A stretch of 64,000 nt of DNA from Aliiroseovarius sp. Z3 (GTDB taxonomy: Bacteria; Pseudomonadota; Alphaproteobacteria; Rhodobacterales; Rhodobacteraceae), in the NCBI RefSeq assembly GCF_029105185.1, contig NZ_JAFMZK010000004.1:124001-188000 (forward strand). The letters are read 5' to 3'. The notes beneath the pieces are model-generated. The model was not told where the DNA came from, made no database searches, and was given only the letters and a program-made list of their open reading frames with translations. Below, in pieces: positions 36,058 to 47,514 of this stretch. Within the stretch, counting starts at the first letter, position 1; each line of letters starts with the position of its first letter. Both the position numbers and the translations under genes were made by a program.

Positions 36058-37230
36058 TCAGATCGGCAAGTAGTCAAGTCGCTCGCCTGCATCACGCGCG
36101 CGGTCTGAAGCCGGGCGAATGGCCAGCGCGTTGGCTTGCGACAACACGCTAAGAAGCGCGCTGTCCTGACGGTCAAAGATCGTGATCTTGTCGCCGTCGA
36201 TCCGCGCCCGCATGTAGTGTTCGCGCGGGCCATTTTCCTTGACGGCGGTCGACAAAACCGCCGTCATGCGCGGCGCTGCCGCCGCTCCCAATCCCAGCAT
36301 TGCGCGAAGGGTTGGCACCAGGAACACGTGGCCACAGACCATGGCTGAAACCGGATTGCCGGGCAGGCCGATCATGACGGCATCCCCCATTCGTCCCGCC
36401 ATCAATGGCTTTCCGGGGCGCATCAAGACCTTGTAGAAGCTTTGATCCATCCCCATTTCGGCGGCCACGTCCCCCACAAGGTCATGGTCGCCAACAGATG
36501 CGCCTCCTATCGTCACAATCAGATCGGCGTCCGAGGCAAGTTCGAACGCGGTGCGCAGGCTGCCCGCGTTGTCACGCGCAATGGGCAACATACGGGCGTG
36601 GCCTCCGTTCGCCTCGATCAAGGCTTTCAGGCCAAAGCTGTTGGACGCGATGATATGGTCCGGGCCCGGTTCCTCGCCCGGCATGACAAGTTCGTCCCCG
36701 GTTGCCAGAAGCGCGACAATGGGTTTGCGGGTGACGGTCAGGGTGGGGACGTTCATCGCCGCCGCCAATGCAATGTCGGCGGGTGACAACACGCGCGGTG
36801 CCGGGATTGTGTCGCCGGGCGCGAAGTCTGCGCCAGCAGGGCGCGCATGTGGACCTTTGTCCAGATTGCGCGCCAGCGTGATCAGATCGCCCTTGCGGTC
36901 CACATCTTCCTGAATGATCACGCGGTCGGCACCTTCGGGCATTGGCGCACCGGTAAAGATGCGCACGCATTCGCCGGGGCCAACGCGACCCTGAAACCCA
37001 TGGCCAGCAGCACTTTCGCCAATCACGCGGAACATCGCTTCGGGGTCGGCTTCGACGCCGTTCAGCGCGTAGCCATCCATCGCGGACGCGGCGAAGGGCG
37101 GTTGCAGGCGGGTGGCGGTGACAGGGGCGGCAAGGGCGCGACCAGCGGCCTCGGCCAGCGGCACTTCTTCGGTTCCACAAGGCGTGACCAGCTCAAAAAT
37201 TGCGTCCAACGCCTCGTTCACCGTGATCAT
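36058..37230 (-). CDS. moeA: Molybdopterin molybdenumtransferase MoeA
   Basis: 390 residues with the MoeA domains: N-terminal PPFAASAMDGYAL, central molybdopterin-binding MoCF-like domain (LLATGDELVMPGEEP, TIGGASVGDHDLV, GLPGNPVSAMV) and the C-terminal beta-barrel. It inserts molybdate into adenylylated molybdopterin. Its start overlaps the moaC stop in TGATG. No MogA gene is beside it. Last of the coupled trp-moa-moe run before lexA. Confidence 0.95.
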   Translation of the reverse strand: MITVNEALDAIFELVTPCGTEEVPLAEAAGRALAAPVTATRLQPPFAASAMDGYALNGVEADPEAMFRVIGESAAGHGFQGRVGPGECVRIFTGAPMPEGADRVIIQEDVDRKGDLITLARNLDKGPHARPAGADFAPGDTIPAPRVLSPADIALAAAMNVPTLTVTRKPIVALLATGDELVMPGEEPGPDHIIASNSFGLKALIEANGGHARMLPIARDNAGSLRTAFELASDADLIVTIGGASVGDHDLVGDVAAEMGMDQSFYKVLMRPGKPLMAGRMGDAVMIGLPGNPVSAMVCGHVFLVPTLRAMLGLGAAAAPRMTAVLSTAVKENGPREHYMRARIDGDKITIFDRQDSALLSVLSQANALAIRPASDRARDAGERLDYLPI

Positions 37231-37712
37231 CAGTCAGCCTCGTAGATACCTGATTTCCCACCTTCTTTGCGCAGAAGGCGAATGCCTGTGATCTCCATAC
37301 TCTTTTCCGCCGCTTTCAGCATGTCATAGACCGTCAAGCAGGCGGTCGACACGGCGGTCAGGGCTTCCATTTCCACGCCGGTCTGGCCGCCGGTTTTCAC
37401 TGTGGCGGTGATGCGGACGCCCGGCAGGTCGGGTTGAGGTGTCAGCTCAACGGCGACTTTGGTGATGGAAAGCGGATGGCACAGGGGGATCAGGTCAGAC
37501 GTGCGTTTGGCCCCCATGATTCCAGCCAACCGTGCCACGCCAAGAACATCGCCTTTCTTGGCGGTGCCGGATGTGACCAGCGCCAATGTCTCGGGCGTCA
37601 TGCGCACAAAGCCTTCCGCCAACGCAACGCGGTCTGTAACGGCTTTGTCCGAGACATCGACCATATGGGCTTGTCCCTCGGCGTCGAAATGGGTCAGGGG
37701 GCTATTGCTCAT
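37230..37712 (-). CDS. moaC: Cyclic pyranopterin monophosphate synthase MoaC
   Basis: 160 residues. [20 protein letters not shown] at the N-terminus and the active-site segments LIPLCHPL and [10 protein letters not shown] are the MoaC hallmarks; Lys in MLKAAEKSM follows. With MoaA (not in the window) it converts GTP to cyclic pyranopterin monophosphate for molybdenum cofactor. Its start overlaps the trpC stop and its stop the moeA start, so the three are coupled. Confidence 0.95.
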   Translation of the reverse strand: MSNSPLTHFDAEGQAHMVDVSDKAVTDRVALAEGFVRMTPETLALVTSGTAKKGDVLGVARLAGIMGAKRTSDLIPLCHPLSITKVAVELTPQPDLPGVRITATVKTGGQTGVEMEALTAVSTACLTVYDMLKAAEKSMEITGIRLLRKEGGKSGIYEAD

Positions 37713-38509
37713 GCGGACACCGGGTTGGCAAGAAGCGCGCGGGTTGCGGCCTCGACATCGTCCTGACGCATCAGGCTTTCACCGATCAGGAAGCTGCGCG
37801 CGCCGTGGGCGGCCATGTCGGCCAGATCTTGTGGGGTGAAGAGGCCACTTTCGCAGACCAGATGACGCTCTTTCCCGGCCAGTTTCGACAGGCGACGGGT
37901 GGTGTCGAGCGTCGTCTCGAAGGTCTTCAGGTTGCGGTTGTTCACGCCCAGAAGCGGCGACTTCAGCACCGTGGCGCGTTCCAGTTCTTCTTCGTCATGC
38001 ACTTCGACCAGAACGTCCATGCCCCAGGAAAAGGCCGCATCTTCAAGCTCTTGTGCTTGGCTGTCTTCGACGGATGCCATGATGATCAGGATACAGTCAG
38101 CGCCCAACGCGCGGGCTTCGGCGACTTGATAAGTGTCATACATGAAGTCCTTGCGCAGCGCGGGCAGAGACACGGCCGAGCGGGCAGCCACAAGGAATTC
38201 GTCCGCACCCTGGAAGGACGGGGCGTCGGTCAAAACCGACAGGCAGGACGCGCCCCCAGCTTCATAGGCTTTGGCGATCGCGGGTGGGTCGAAATCCGGG
38301 CGGATCAAGCCTTTGGACGGGCTGGCTTTCTTGACCTCGGCGATCAGGCCATAGCCGGTATCTGCCGCTTTCATCAGCGCCTGCGCAAAGCCACGGGTGG
38401 GGCTTGCGGCGCGGGCGGCGGCCTCGACCTCGGACAAGGGACGGGCGGCTTTGCACGCGGCCACATGGTCCAGTTTGTAGGCTTTGATTTTGTCTAATAC
38501 TGTGCTCAT
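37709..38509 (-). CDS. trpC: Indole-3-glycerol-phosphate synthase
   Basis: 266 residues, a TIM-barrel enzyme of tryptophan synthesis. Lys-rich [10 protein letters not shown] is the substrate-binding motif, with [11 protein letters not shown] and [13 protein letters not shown] further on and GESLMR near the end. It closes carboxyphenylaminodeoxyribulose phosphate to indoleglycerol phosphate. It is separate from TrpF, as in most alphaproteobacteria. Coupled to moaC by ATGA; trpD is 46 bases upstream. Confidence 0.95.
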   Translation of the reverse strand: MSTVLDKIKAYKLDHVAACKAARPLSEVEAAARAASPTRGFAQALMKAADTGYGLIAEVKKASPSKGLIRPDFDPPAIAKAYEAGGASCLSVLTDAPSFQGADEFLVAARSAVSLPALRKDFMYDTYQVAEARALGADCILIIMASVEDSQAQELEDAAFSWGMDVLVEVHDEEELERATVLKSPLLGVNNRNLKTFETTLDTTRRLSKLAGKERHLVCESGLFTPQDLADMAAHGARSFLIGESLMRQDDVEAATRALLANPVSA

Positions 38510-38555
38510 GGGCGTGGTTTATGCCTTCGTGTTCTGGGGGGCAAGGCGCGCAATA

Positions 38556-39569
38556 TCACGCCGAGGTCAGCGCAGCCAGCGCTTCGATCTTCGCTTTCGC
38601 AGCCCCGCTGTCGATGCTTTCCGCGGCCAATCCTACACCCTCTTTCAGATCACCCGCCTTGTCAGCCACCACCAAAGCCGCTGCCGCGTTCAGCAGGACG
38701 GCATCGCGGAAGGCCGACGGCTCGCCATCCAGAAGCGCGCGGAAGGCAATGGCGTTCTCGGACGGCTCTCCGCCAAGGATCGACGCCAGCTTGTGTACCG
38801 GCAGGCCCGCATCTTCGGGGTGAATTTCGCGGGCATATATCTTGCCGCCTTCCAGCGCTGCGACCGAGGTCGCCCCCGTGATCGAAATTTCATCCATCCC
38901 GTCAGCCCCATGCACCAGCCATGCTTTCTCCGACCCCAGTGATTGCAGCGTTTCGGCCATTGGAAAGATCAGGTCGGCGGCAAATGCACCGGTCAACTGG
39001 CGCTTGACACCCGCCGGGTTGGTCAGGGGGCCGAGGATATTGAAAATTGTCTTGCAGCCCATTTCCTGGCGCACCGGCATGACGTGTTTCATCGCCGGGT
39101 GGTGCATGGGGGCCATCATGAAGCCGATCCCAACCTCGTTGATTGCGCGTTCAGCCACATCCGCACCGACCATCACGTTCACACCCATTTCGGTCAGCGC
39201 ATCCGCCGCGCCGGACTTGGATGACAGATTGCGGTTGCCGTGTTTGGCGACAGTCACCCCAGCTCCCGCGACAACAAAAGCCGTCGCGGTCGAGATGTTC
39301 AGCGTTCCCATCCCATCGCCGCCCGTGCCCACGATGTCCATCGCCCCATCGGGGGCGGACACCTTCGCACATTTGGCGCGCATCACGGCTGCTGCTGCCG
39401 AATATTCCGACACACTTTCGCCACGTGCCCGCATTGCCGCCAATAACGCACCGATTTGGGCGGGTGTGGCGCGACCTTCGAACAGCTCTTCAAAGGCGGC
39501 TTCCGCCTGTGCACGCGACAATGGACCTTCGGTTGCCGCATAGATCAGCGGTTTCATTGCGTCGCTCAT
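38556..39569 (-). CDS. trpD: Anthranilate phosphoribosyltransferase
   Basis: 337 residues. [17 protein letters not shown] is the PRPP-binding segment and [19 protein letters not shown] the anthranilate and metal site; [20 protein letters not shown] follows. It adds phosphoribose to anthranilate. The start overlaps the trpG stop as ATGA. TrpE, the large subunit of anthranilate synthase, is not in the window. Confidence 0.95.
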   Translation of the reverse strand: MSDAMKPLIYAATEGPLSRAQAEAAFEELFEGRATPAQIGALLAAMRARGESVSEYSAAAAVMRAKCAKVSAPDGAMDIVGTGGDGMGTLNISTATAFVVAGAGVTVAKHGNRNLSSKSGAADALTEMGVNVMVGADVAERAINEVGIGFMMAPMHHPAMKHVMPVRQEMGCKTIFNILGPLTNPAGVKRQLTGAFAADLIFPMAETLQSLGSEKAWLVHGADGMDEISITGATSVAALEGGKIYAREIHPEDAGLPVHKLASILGGEPSENAIAFRALLDGEPSAFRDAVLLNAAAALVVADKAGDLKEGVGLAAESIDSGAAKAKIEALAALTSA

Positions 39570-40147
39570 GCCGCCACCTTTGTTTTCTTCAGGAAGTTTT
39601 CCAGCATCGCGTGGCCGTGCTCGGACCGGATGCTTTCGGGGTGGAACTGCACGCCCTCGATCTCAAGCTCTTTATGGCGCAGGCCCATGATCAGCCCGTT
39701 GTCCAGCTCGGCGGTGATCTCAAGACAATCGGGCAGGGTATCGCGGTCCACCACCAGCGAGTGATAACGCGTGGCCAGAAGCGGCGAGGGCAGGCCTTCG
39801 AACACGCCTTTGCCCTGGTGCACGATCTCGCCCATTTTGCCATGCACGATCTCGGGTGCGCGCACGACCTTGCCGCCAAACGCTTCGCCAATCGCTTGAT
39901 GGCCAAGGCAGACGCCGAACAGCGGGACTTTCGCCTCGGCAGCGGCGGCGGTCAGGGCCAGGCAGATGCCCGCCTGTGCCGGATCACAGGGGCCGGGGGA
40001 CAGAACGATTCCATCCGCGCCCATGCCCATCGCCTCTTGCACATCCAACGCGTCATTGCGCTGGACAACCACTTCGGCCCCCAGCTCGCCAAAATAATGG
40101 ACAAGGTTGTAGGTAAAGCTGTCATAGTTATCGATCAGCAGGATCAT
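39566..40147 (-). CDS. trpG: Anthranilate synthase component II (glutamine amidotransferase)
   Basis: 193 residues from ATG 40147; a start 18 bases upstream lacks the usual site. [18 protein letters not shown] opens the class I amidotransferase; the nucleophile is in [14 protein letters not shown] and the His-Glu pair in GVQFHPESI. It supplies ammonia to TrpE and, in many bacteria, to PabB. Head of a tightly coupled trpG-trpD-trpC-moaC-moeA run; divergent from a polysaccharide deacetylase-like gene. Confidence 0.94.
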   Translation of the reverse strand: MILLIDNYDSFTYNLVHYFGELGAEVVVQRNDALDVQEAMGMGADGIVLSPGPCDPAQAGICLALTAAAAEAKVPLFGVCLGHQAIGEAFGGKVVRAPEIVHGKMGEIVHQGKGVFEGLPSPLLATRYHSLVVDRDTLPDCLEITAELDNGLIMGLRHKELEIEGVQFHPESIRSEHGHAMLENFLKKTKVAA

Positions 40148-40278
40148 GATGCGGCCTTTCGCCAAGAATGCTTACACAGGGGTTACGTCCTGCGATTGTC
40201 GGGCTATACATGATCCACGCAGGTGCCGACGGTCAAGAGCAGCACGTGCAAAGGATGAGGTTTCGGGGAGAGAAAGCC

Positions 40279-41610
40279 ATGGCAAAGGGCTTCTTGTCAG
40301 GTGTTTTGGCTGGAACGGTCGTGTCCGTTCTGGGTCTTGGCGTCGTTTCGTTACAATTGGCGCCGGTTCAACCAACGCCGGTGGATCCGCCTGCCGCCGA
40401 TCAGGATGTCGCCACACCTGACGCTGACATTCCGCAGGCAACGCCTCAGACCGAGGACGCGCCGGTCGCCAATGACACCCCGCCAGACGCAATCAGCGCG
40501 CCGGACACACCGGCGAACATGGAAACCACGGAAGCAACACCCGATGCGGATGTTCCGGTGGCGGACGCACCCGCTCCACCGCCCGACCCTGTCGTGCCGG
40601 AGAGCGACGCGCCCGTGGAAACCGATGCGCCCCCCGCGCCGCCGCCCGAGGATGCGCCACAATCAGCAGAGCAAATCCCGGAAGAGCAAACCCCCGAAGG
40701 GGACGTGTCTGGCGAGGCTGGCGACGATGCCGCCGAAGCCGGGGAAACGGTAGAGCCTGACCTGCCGAAATCCATTCCCGATCTTGCCAACACACCCCAG
40801 ATCAAAAGCGACCCCGTCGCCCCAATCGGCGATTTGGCAGAAGGGGTGACGACCAACCGCTTGCCCACAATCGACCAGCCAACCACCGACGATGCCGCTG
40901 ACCCGTCAGGGGACGGTCCGGTGCTGGCTGACACATCTGCGCTTGCCATCGACCAGAATGCGGCTGCCTTTACCAATCCCGAAGGCCGACCCTTGATGTC
41001 GGTCGTGTTGCTGGATCAAGGCGCGGCGCGTCAATCATTGGGCGATCTGAACAATCTGCCATTCCCGGTTACCTTTGTGGTGGATGCCGGCGCCCCGAAC
41101 GCCGCGCAGGCCATCAATTTCTATCGCGATGCCGGGGCCGAGGTGCTGATCGTGCCCGCCATGCCCACGAACGCGACCCCCTCTGACGCCGAGGTGATCT
41201 TTCAAGCGCAGGCAGGATTGCTGGATCAAGCCGTTGGGGTGTTCATGGCCGAAGAAAGCGGGTTCCAAGGCAACAGCCAGCTTGCCGCGCAGATTTCTGA
41301 AATACTGGTCGCAAGCGGGCATGGGCTTGTGTCCGAACCGCAGGGCCTGAACACAGGTCACAAGACAGCGTTGAAAAACGGTGTCGCAGCTGGTGTTGTG
41401 TTCCGCGAATTGGATGGCGAGGGGGAAGATGGTAAGGTCATGCGCCGCTTTCTGGACAATGCAGCCTTCAAGGCAGGGCAGGAAAACGGCGTGATCATGC
41501 TGGGCCGTGCGCAGGCCGAAACCCTGCAGGCCCTGATCGAATGGAACCTCGGGAACCGGGCGAAATCGGTGGCGATGGCTCCTGTCTCGGCCCTGCTTCT
41601 GGGTGGTTAA
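40279..41610 (+). CDS. Divergent polysaccharide deacetylase family protein
   Basis: 443 residues from ATG 40279 (GGGGAG upstream). An N-terminal hydrophobic anchor (FLSGVLAGTVVSVLGLGVVS) is followed by about 200 residues very rich in Pro, Asp, Ala and Glu, probably a periplasmic spacer. The C-terminal domain (PVTFVVDAGAPNAAQAINFY, then EVLIVPAMP) resembles YibQ-type divergent polysaccharide deacetylases, which usually lack the metal-binding residues of active enzymes. A cell-envelope role is likely; deacetylation is not shown. Confidence 0.83.
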   Translation: MAKGFLSGVLAGTVVSVLGLGVVSLQLAPVQPTPVDPPAADQDVATPDADIPQATPQTEDAPVANDTPPDAISAPDTPANMETTEATPDADVPVADAPAPPPDPVVPESDAPVETDAPPAPPPEDAPQSAEQIPEEQTPEGDVSGEAGDDAAEAGETVEPDLPKSIPDLANTPQIKSDPVAPIGDLAEGVTTNRLPTIDQPTTDDAADPSGDGPVLADTSALAIDQNAAAFTNPEGRPLMSVVLLDQGAARQSLGDLNNLPFPVTFVVDAGAPNAAQAINFYRDAGAEVLIVPAMPTNATPSDAEVIFQAQAGLLDQAVGVFMAEESGFQGNSQLAAQISEILVASGHGLVSEPQGLNTGHKTALKNGVAAGVVFRELDGEGEDGKVMRRFLDNAAFKAGQENGVIMLGRAQAETLQALIEWNLGNRAKSVAMAPVSALLLGG

Positions 41611-41615
41611 ACCGC

Positions 41616-42041
41616 TCAGGCGCGGGGGATGTCGAACCCGTCGGGCGCAAGAGTGAACCCTTCGAATTGGAAACCCGGTGACACCGTGCAGCTGACCAGA
41701 GTGTATGCTCCGGTCGATTGCGCCGCCTGCCAGTGGTCTTTCGGCACGATGAGTTGCGGCGATTGCCCGGCGGTCAAATCCGGGCCAAGCACATGGTCCA
41801 TTGCCGGACCGGTGTCGGTGTCTGCCATCGACAGGATCAGCGGCACCCCCGCGTGATACAGCCATATCTCGGTCGCATCGACCCGGTGCCAATGGCTCTG
41901 CTCGCCGTCTTTCAGAAGAAAATAGATACAGGTGCCTGACGGACGCCCCGTGGCATCCGTATCCACCCATGTCTGGCGATAATGCCCACCCTCTGGATGA
42001 GGGGTGAGGTTCAGGTGGGCGATGATTTGGTCGGGGGTCAT
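41616..42041 (-). CDS. Cupin family protein (DUF985)
   Basis: 141 residues. LNLTPHPEGGHYRQTW, GTCIYFLLKDGEQSHWHRVD and EIWLYHAGVPL match DUF985 cupins such as yeast YML079w. The HWH of SHWHR and Glu of EIW are the metal/ligand positions of the cupin barrel. The function is unknown. It converges on the polysaccharide deacetylase-like gene, five bases apart. Confidence 0.9.
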   Translation of the reverse strand: MTPDQIIAHLNLTPHPEGGHYRQTWVDTDATGRPSGTCIYFLLKDGEQSHWHRVDATEIWLYHAGVPLILSMADTDTGPAMDHVLGPDLTAGQSPQLIVPKDHWQAAQSTGAYTLVSCTVSPGFQFEGFTLAPDGFDIPRA

Positions 42042-42123
42042 TGGGCCTCATGAAGATTTGCCGCACAGTGTGGCGGGGTTCCTGTTGACTGATGTCGAAA
42101 TCGAATCGCTGAAAGGAAATCCA

Positions 42124-42309
42124 ATGGCAATGATGAAAGATGACAAGTCCAACGACGATTTACATGCGGAAATCGTAGAGGTTTTGGAAATCCAGAAAAC
42201 TGGAAAACTAGATGACAGCCAAGCCTGCTTGGTCCGTTTCAAAAACGGCGATGTCAGATGGATGATGCACCGTGACCAAGGAGAATGGCTTGAAGTATGT
42301 AGGGGATAG
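42124..42309 (+). CDS. Small A+T-richer orphan protein (61 aa)
   Basis: An ATG at 42124 with AAAGGAA upstream opens 61 codons. The peptide (MKDDKSNDDLHAEIVEVLEI, later FKNGDVRWMMHRDQGEW) is acidic, with a predicted helix then beta strands, and no family is recognised. It is clearly more A+T-rich than its neighbours. About 47 bases past its stop lies a G+C-rich palindromic element, as for two other orphans in this window. Confidence 0.6.
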   Translation: MAMMKDDKSNDDLHAEIVEVLEIQKTGKLDDSQACLVRFKNGDVRWMMHRDQGEWLEVCRG

Positions 42310-42355
42310 TCTGACGCGGCTTTAACACGACGACATTTACTGATGACGTTCGCCC

Positions 42356-42430
42356 GGTCGCCAGACCGGGCCGCGCCGACCCGCCCCCATGGGGCGGCGC
42401 GATCGCGCCACCCCGCGGGTCTCTGCGACC
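42356..42430. repeat. G+C-rich palindromic element after the small orphan
   Basis: The ends GGTCGCCAGACC and GGTCTCTGCGACC are imperfect inverted repeats. Inside are CGCCCC-CAT-GGGGCG and GGCGCGATCGCGCC (perfect 14-bp palindrome). It differs in sequence from the 88-bp repeats but has the same G+C-rich, palindromic character and position after an orphan gene. Confidence 0.55.
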
Positions 42431-42456
42431 CTTCGCGCAAAGCTTTGCAAGTCAAC

Positions 42457-42490
42457 AAAAAAGAAAGGCCGGAGCGCTGCTCCGGCCTTT
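42457..42490 (-). terminator. Rho-independent terminator of eno
   Basis: AAAGGCCGGAGC and GCTCCGGCCTTT form a perfect 12-bp stem with loop GCT; on the minus strand it is followed by TTTCTTTTTT, 24 bases after the eno stop. Confidence 0.9.
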
Positions 42491-42513
42491 CTCGTTTCTG
42501 TCCAACGAGCGTT

Positions 42514-44743
<2,230 letters not shown>

Positions 44744-44856
44744 GGGGCGGCATTTCACGGGTTCAGGAAAACAACCCGGCGACAAGACCCGGTTTTCGAA
44801 GACAAGGCAAGTCGACATCGGTGATGACGAGGATCATCGAACGCGATGGGTCGCGC

Positions 44857-45288
44857 CTATTTATTGGCTGTCTTGTCTTTCTTACGAACGCCGTAAAGCT
44901 CCAGCCGATGTCCCTTCAGCTCGTAACCCAACTTGGCGGCGATTTTTTCTTGCAGGGCTTCGATCTCGGGGTCGAGGAATTCAATCACCTGCCCGGAGGA
45001 CAGGTCGATCAAATGGTCATGGTGATCGCGGTCCGCACTTTCATAGCGTGCGCGCCCGTCGCCAAATTCGTTTTTGACAAGGATCCCGGCTTCTTCGAAC
45101 AGTTTCACAGTGCGATATACCGTCGCCAGTGAGATACGGCTGTCCAGACCTGCCGCGCGGGCGTGCAGCTCTTCAACATCGGGGTGGTCGCGATGCGCCT
45201 CTTCCAGAATCCTGGCGATCACCCGGCGCTGCCCGGTCATGCGCAAGCCCAGTTCCTCGCACCGTTTCAGAATGGATGGTTCGGACAT
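44857..45288 (-). CDS. Fur family metalloregulator (Fur/Mur type)
   Basis: 143 residues with the Fur winged helix (LRMTGQRRVIARILEEAHRD, ISLATVYRTVKLFEEAGI) and dimerisation domain (HHDHLIDLSSGQVIEF). The two CxxC pairs that bind structural zinc in many Fur proteins are missing; the HHDH metal site is present. In Rhodobacterales such proteins often act as manganese-responsive Mur rather than iron Fur. The C-terminus is Lys-rich (RKKDKTANK). Confidence 0.88.
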   Translation of the reverse strand: MSEPSILKRCEELGLRMTGQRRVIARILEEAHRDHPDVEELHARAAGLDSRISLATVYRTVKLFEEAGILVKNEFGDGRARYESADRDHHDHLIDLSSGQVIEFLDPEIEALQEKIAAKLGYELKGHRLELYGVRKKDKTANK

Positions 45289-45533
45289 TCGCCCTCCGAT
45301 ACTCGATCTGCCTGCCCCCTTATGCCGCGAAATCCGCGCGGGGGGAATGCTCAGTTGGCTGTCTTCTTGTCAGGGCAGAGAAGGCCTTGTGTGCCGTACG
45401 GTCGGCCTTGCCAAACGGACATAGATCGTTCGATAGTCTGATTAACTGCGCAGCTGAAGCGCGTGACTGGTGAAACTGGCGGACATCGTTGACGATACAT
45501 TCGAGCAAAAGAGCCCGATCTGAGGATCAGAAG

Positions 45534-46139
45534 ATGAAGCGGCAGGCCGAGATTCTGTCCGCCGCTCGTGATCTGATCGAAGAGCTTGGCTTTGACGGTG
45601 TGACGATGAACGCGCTGGCGAAACGCGCCAACCTTGCCAAGGGAACGCTGTATCTCTACGTCCGATCAAAGGAAGAGCTGTTTCTGCTTTTGTTTGTTGA
45701 TGCGCTGGAAGAACTGGTCAGCTGCCTTGAAAACGAACCGAGGATAGGTGTCCAACCTGCGGATTTGGCCGATTACCTGACCGAGCTGTCGCAAAACACG
45801 CCGCTGTTCCTGCCGCTGTTTGCCCGGTTGGTCGCAGTGATCGAGGCGAATGTTGCGGATGAGCCGTTGTTCAACGCCAAGCGCAGTATGCTGGCGAAAT
45901 TCGAACGCGTCGCAATTCAGTTTGCCAAGCTTTTGCAACTGGAACCCGATCAGGCCGGGTTGGTGGCCCGCACGTTGATGAATGTCATGCAAGGCGCTGC
46001 CCAATTTGACCTGACCGCAGGGCGCGACCCCGAAGGTCTGCCGGATGACATGCGCGAGGCGTTCGCCATCAACGAATTTTCCCGGAATTTTCGGCCTGCA
46101 GCAGAATTGATCCTGGGGGCGGTCGCAAACGGTCGATAA
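45534..46139 (+). CDS. TetR family transcriptional regulator
   Basis: 201 residues from ATG 45534, eight bases after GAGG; a TTG at 45489 would add 15 residues. The N-terminal helix-turn-helix is AEILSAARDLIEELGFDGVT with LAKGTLYLYVRSKEELF. The ligand domain is helical without a recognised motif. It is divergent from fur across about 245 bases that show no gene, and converges on a Na+/H+ antiporter gene. Target unknown; the antiporter is a candidate. Confidence 0.87.
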   Translation: MKRQAEILSAARDLIEELGFDGVTMNALAKRANLAKGTLYLYVRSKEELFLLLFVDALEELVSCLENEPRIGVQPADLADYLTELSQNTPLFLPLFARLVAVIEANVADEPLFNAKRSMLAKFERVAIQFAKLLQLEPDQAGLVARTLMNVMQGAAQFDLTAGRDPEGLPDDMREAFAINEFSRNFRPAAELILGAVANGR

Positions 46140-46164
46140 AGCTGCGTTAACTGCGGCAGCTTCC

Positions 46165-47421
46165 TTACATCAATTCCGGCTCGCGCCCCAATCGCTGGGC
46201 AAGCGGTGCCACCGTCAAGCCCTGCACGATGATCGAGAACACAACAATGATATAGGTCGCCGCCAGGATCAGCGGTTTCCATTCGCTATCGGGCAGGCTG
46301 AGCGCCAACGCGACCGATATGCCGCCTTTCAGGCCGCCCCAGGTCATGATCGGCACAACGCCCTTGGAAAAACTGCGGAACGGCTTTAGCAGGATCACGG
46401 GCACGGCAACCGCTGTCAGGCGGGCCAGCAGCGCAAGGACGATGGACAGAACGCCTGCTGTCACGGCGTCCATGGTGAAGGCAACGGCAAACACCTCGAA
46501 CCCGATCATCAGGAACAGGACCGCGTTCAGAATTTCGTCGATCAGCTTCCAGAATGCATCGACATAACTGCGGGTCTCTTCGCTCATCCCGTGTTTGGTG
46601 CCAACATCGCCGATCAAAAGGCCCGCACAGACCGCCATAATCGGACCCGAGACATGTAGCGCGACGGCCAGCTCGTACCCACCGAAGGCCAGTCCAAGGG
46701 TCAACAGAACCTCAAGCGAATAGTCGTCAATCCGTCGCATGACGCGGAAGGTCAGCCAACCCAGAACAACACCCAGCAACGCCCCGCCAACGGCCTCTTG
46801 AAAGAACAGCCACAGGGCGGCTTCGGCGCTGGGATCCGTGGCGTGGTCGCCGTGCCCGGACGGAAAGGCCAGACCCACAAGCACCAGAAACACAACATAG
46901 CCAACCCCGTCATTGAACAGGCTTTCGCCGGCGATTTTGGTTTCCAGTGTTTTTTGCAGATTGGCCTCGCGCAACACGCCCAGAACGGCGACCGGATCGG
47001 TGGGCGAGATCAATGCCCCAAAGACCAGTGCGATCAACAGAGGTGCGCCGGTCAACCAACTGAACCCAACACCGACAACAATCGTGGACAGGGCGACGCC
47101 CATCGTGGCCATCAGAAAAACAACGGCCCACTGCGCCCGCAAGTCACGGATCTTGACATGCAATGCGCCGGCAAACAGCAACAGGCCCAACATGCCTTCA
47201 AGCAATGTGTCAGAAAAATCCAGGCTTGCGACGGTGCTTCGCACTTGATCGGCAACGCCCATTGCTGGGATCAGGAAGTCCAACCCCATCAGTGCAAGCG
47301 AAGCCATCAGCGACACCAACAAGATACCGATCGGCGAGGGCAGCTTTAGGAAGAGGTAGTTAATCGACCCAAACGCCCCGGCCAGAACGATCAGAAGCGA
47401 GGTGATCTGCAGGAAATTCAT
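46165..47421 (-). CDS. Sodium/proton antiporter, CPA1 (NhaP-like)
   Basis: 418 residues from ATG 47421 (TGGGACG upstream; an ATG at 47451 is in frame). Twelve or so membrane segments; FGALISPTDPVAVLGVL and AGESLFNDGVGYVVFLVL are the CPA1 hallmarks carrying the acidic residues of ion binding, and WGGLKGGISVALALSLP follows. It exchanges cytoplasmic Na+ (or K+) for H+. No long cytoplasmic tail is present. Confidence 0.92.
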   Translation of the reverse strand: MNFLQITSLLIVLAGAFGSINYLFLKLPSPIGILLVSLMASLALMGLDFLIPAMGVADQVRSTVASLDFSDTLLEGMLGLLLFAGALHVKIRDLRAQWAVVFLMATMGVALSTIVVGVGFSWLTGAPLLIALVFGALISPTDPVAVLGVLREANLQKTLETKIAGESLFNDGVGYVVFLVLVGLAFPSGHGDHATDPSAEAALWLFFQEAVGGALLGVVLGWLTFRVMRRIDDYSLEVLLTLGLAFGGYELAVALHVSGPIMAVCAGLLIGDVGTKHGMSEETRSYVDAFWKLIDEILNAVLFLMIGFEVFAVAFTMDAVTAGVLSIVLALLARLTAVAVPVILLKPFRSFSKGVVPIMTWGGLKGGISVALALSLPDSEWKPLILAATYIIVVFSIIVQGLTVAPLAQRLGREPELM

Positions 47422-47514
47422 ACGGACGTCCCAGCGGTTTTCGGTTGTCATAGCACGCTGTTTGCCTTTGACAAATGCTGAAACAAACCGTGTCGAAGCG
47501 ATGCCCCGTTCGGG

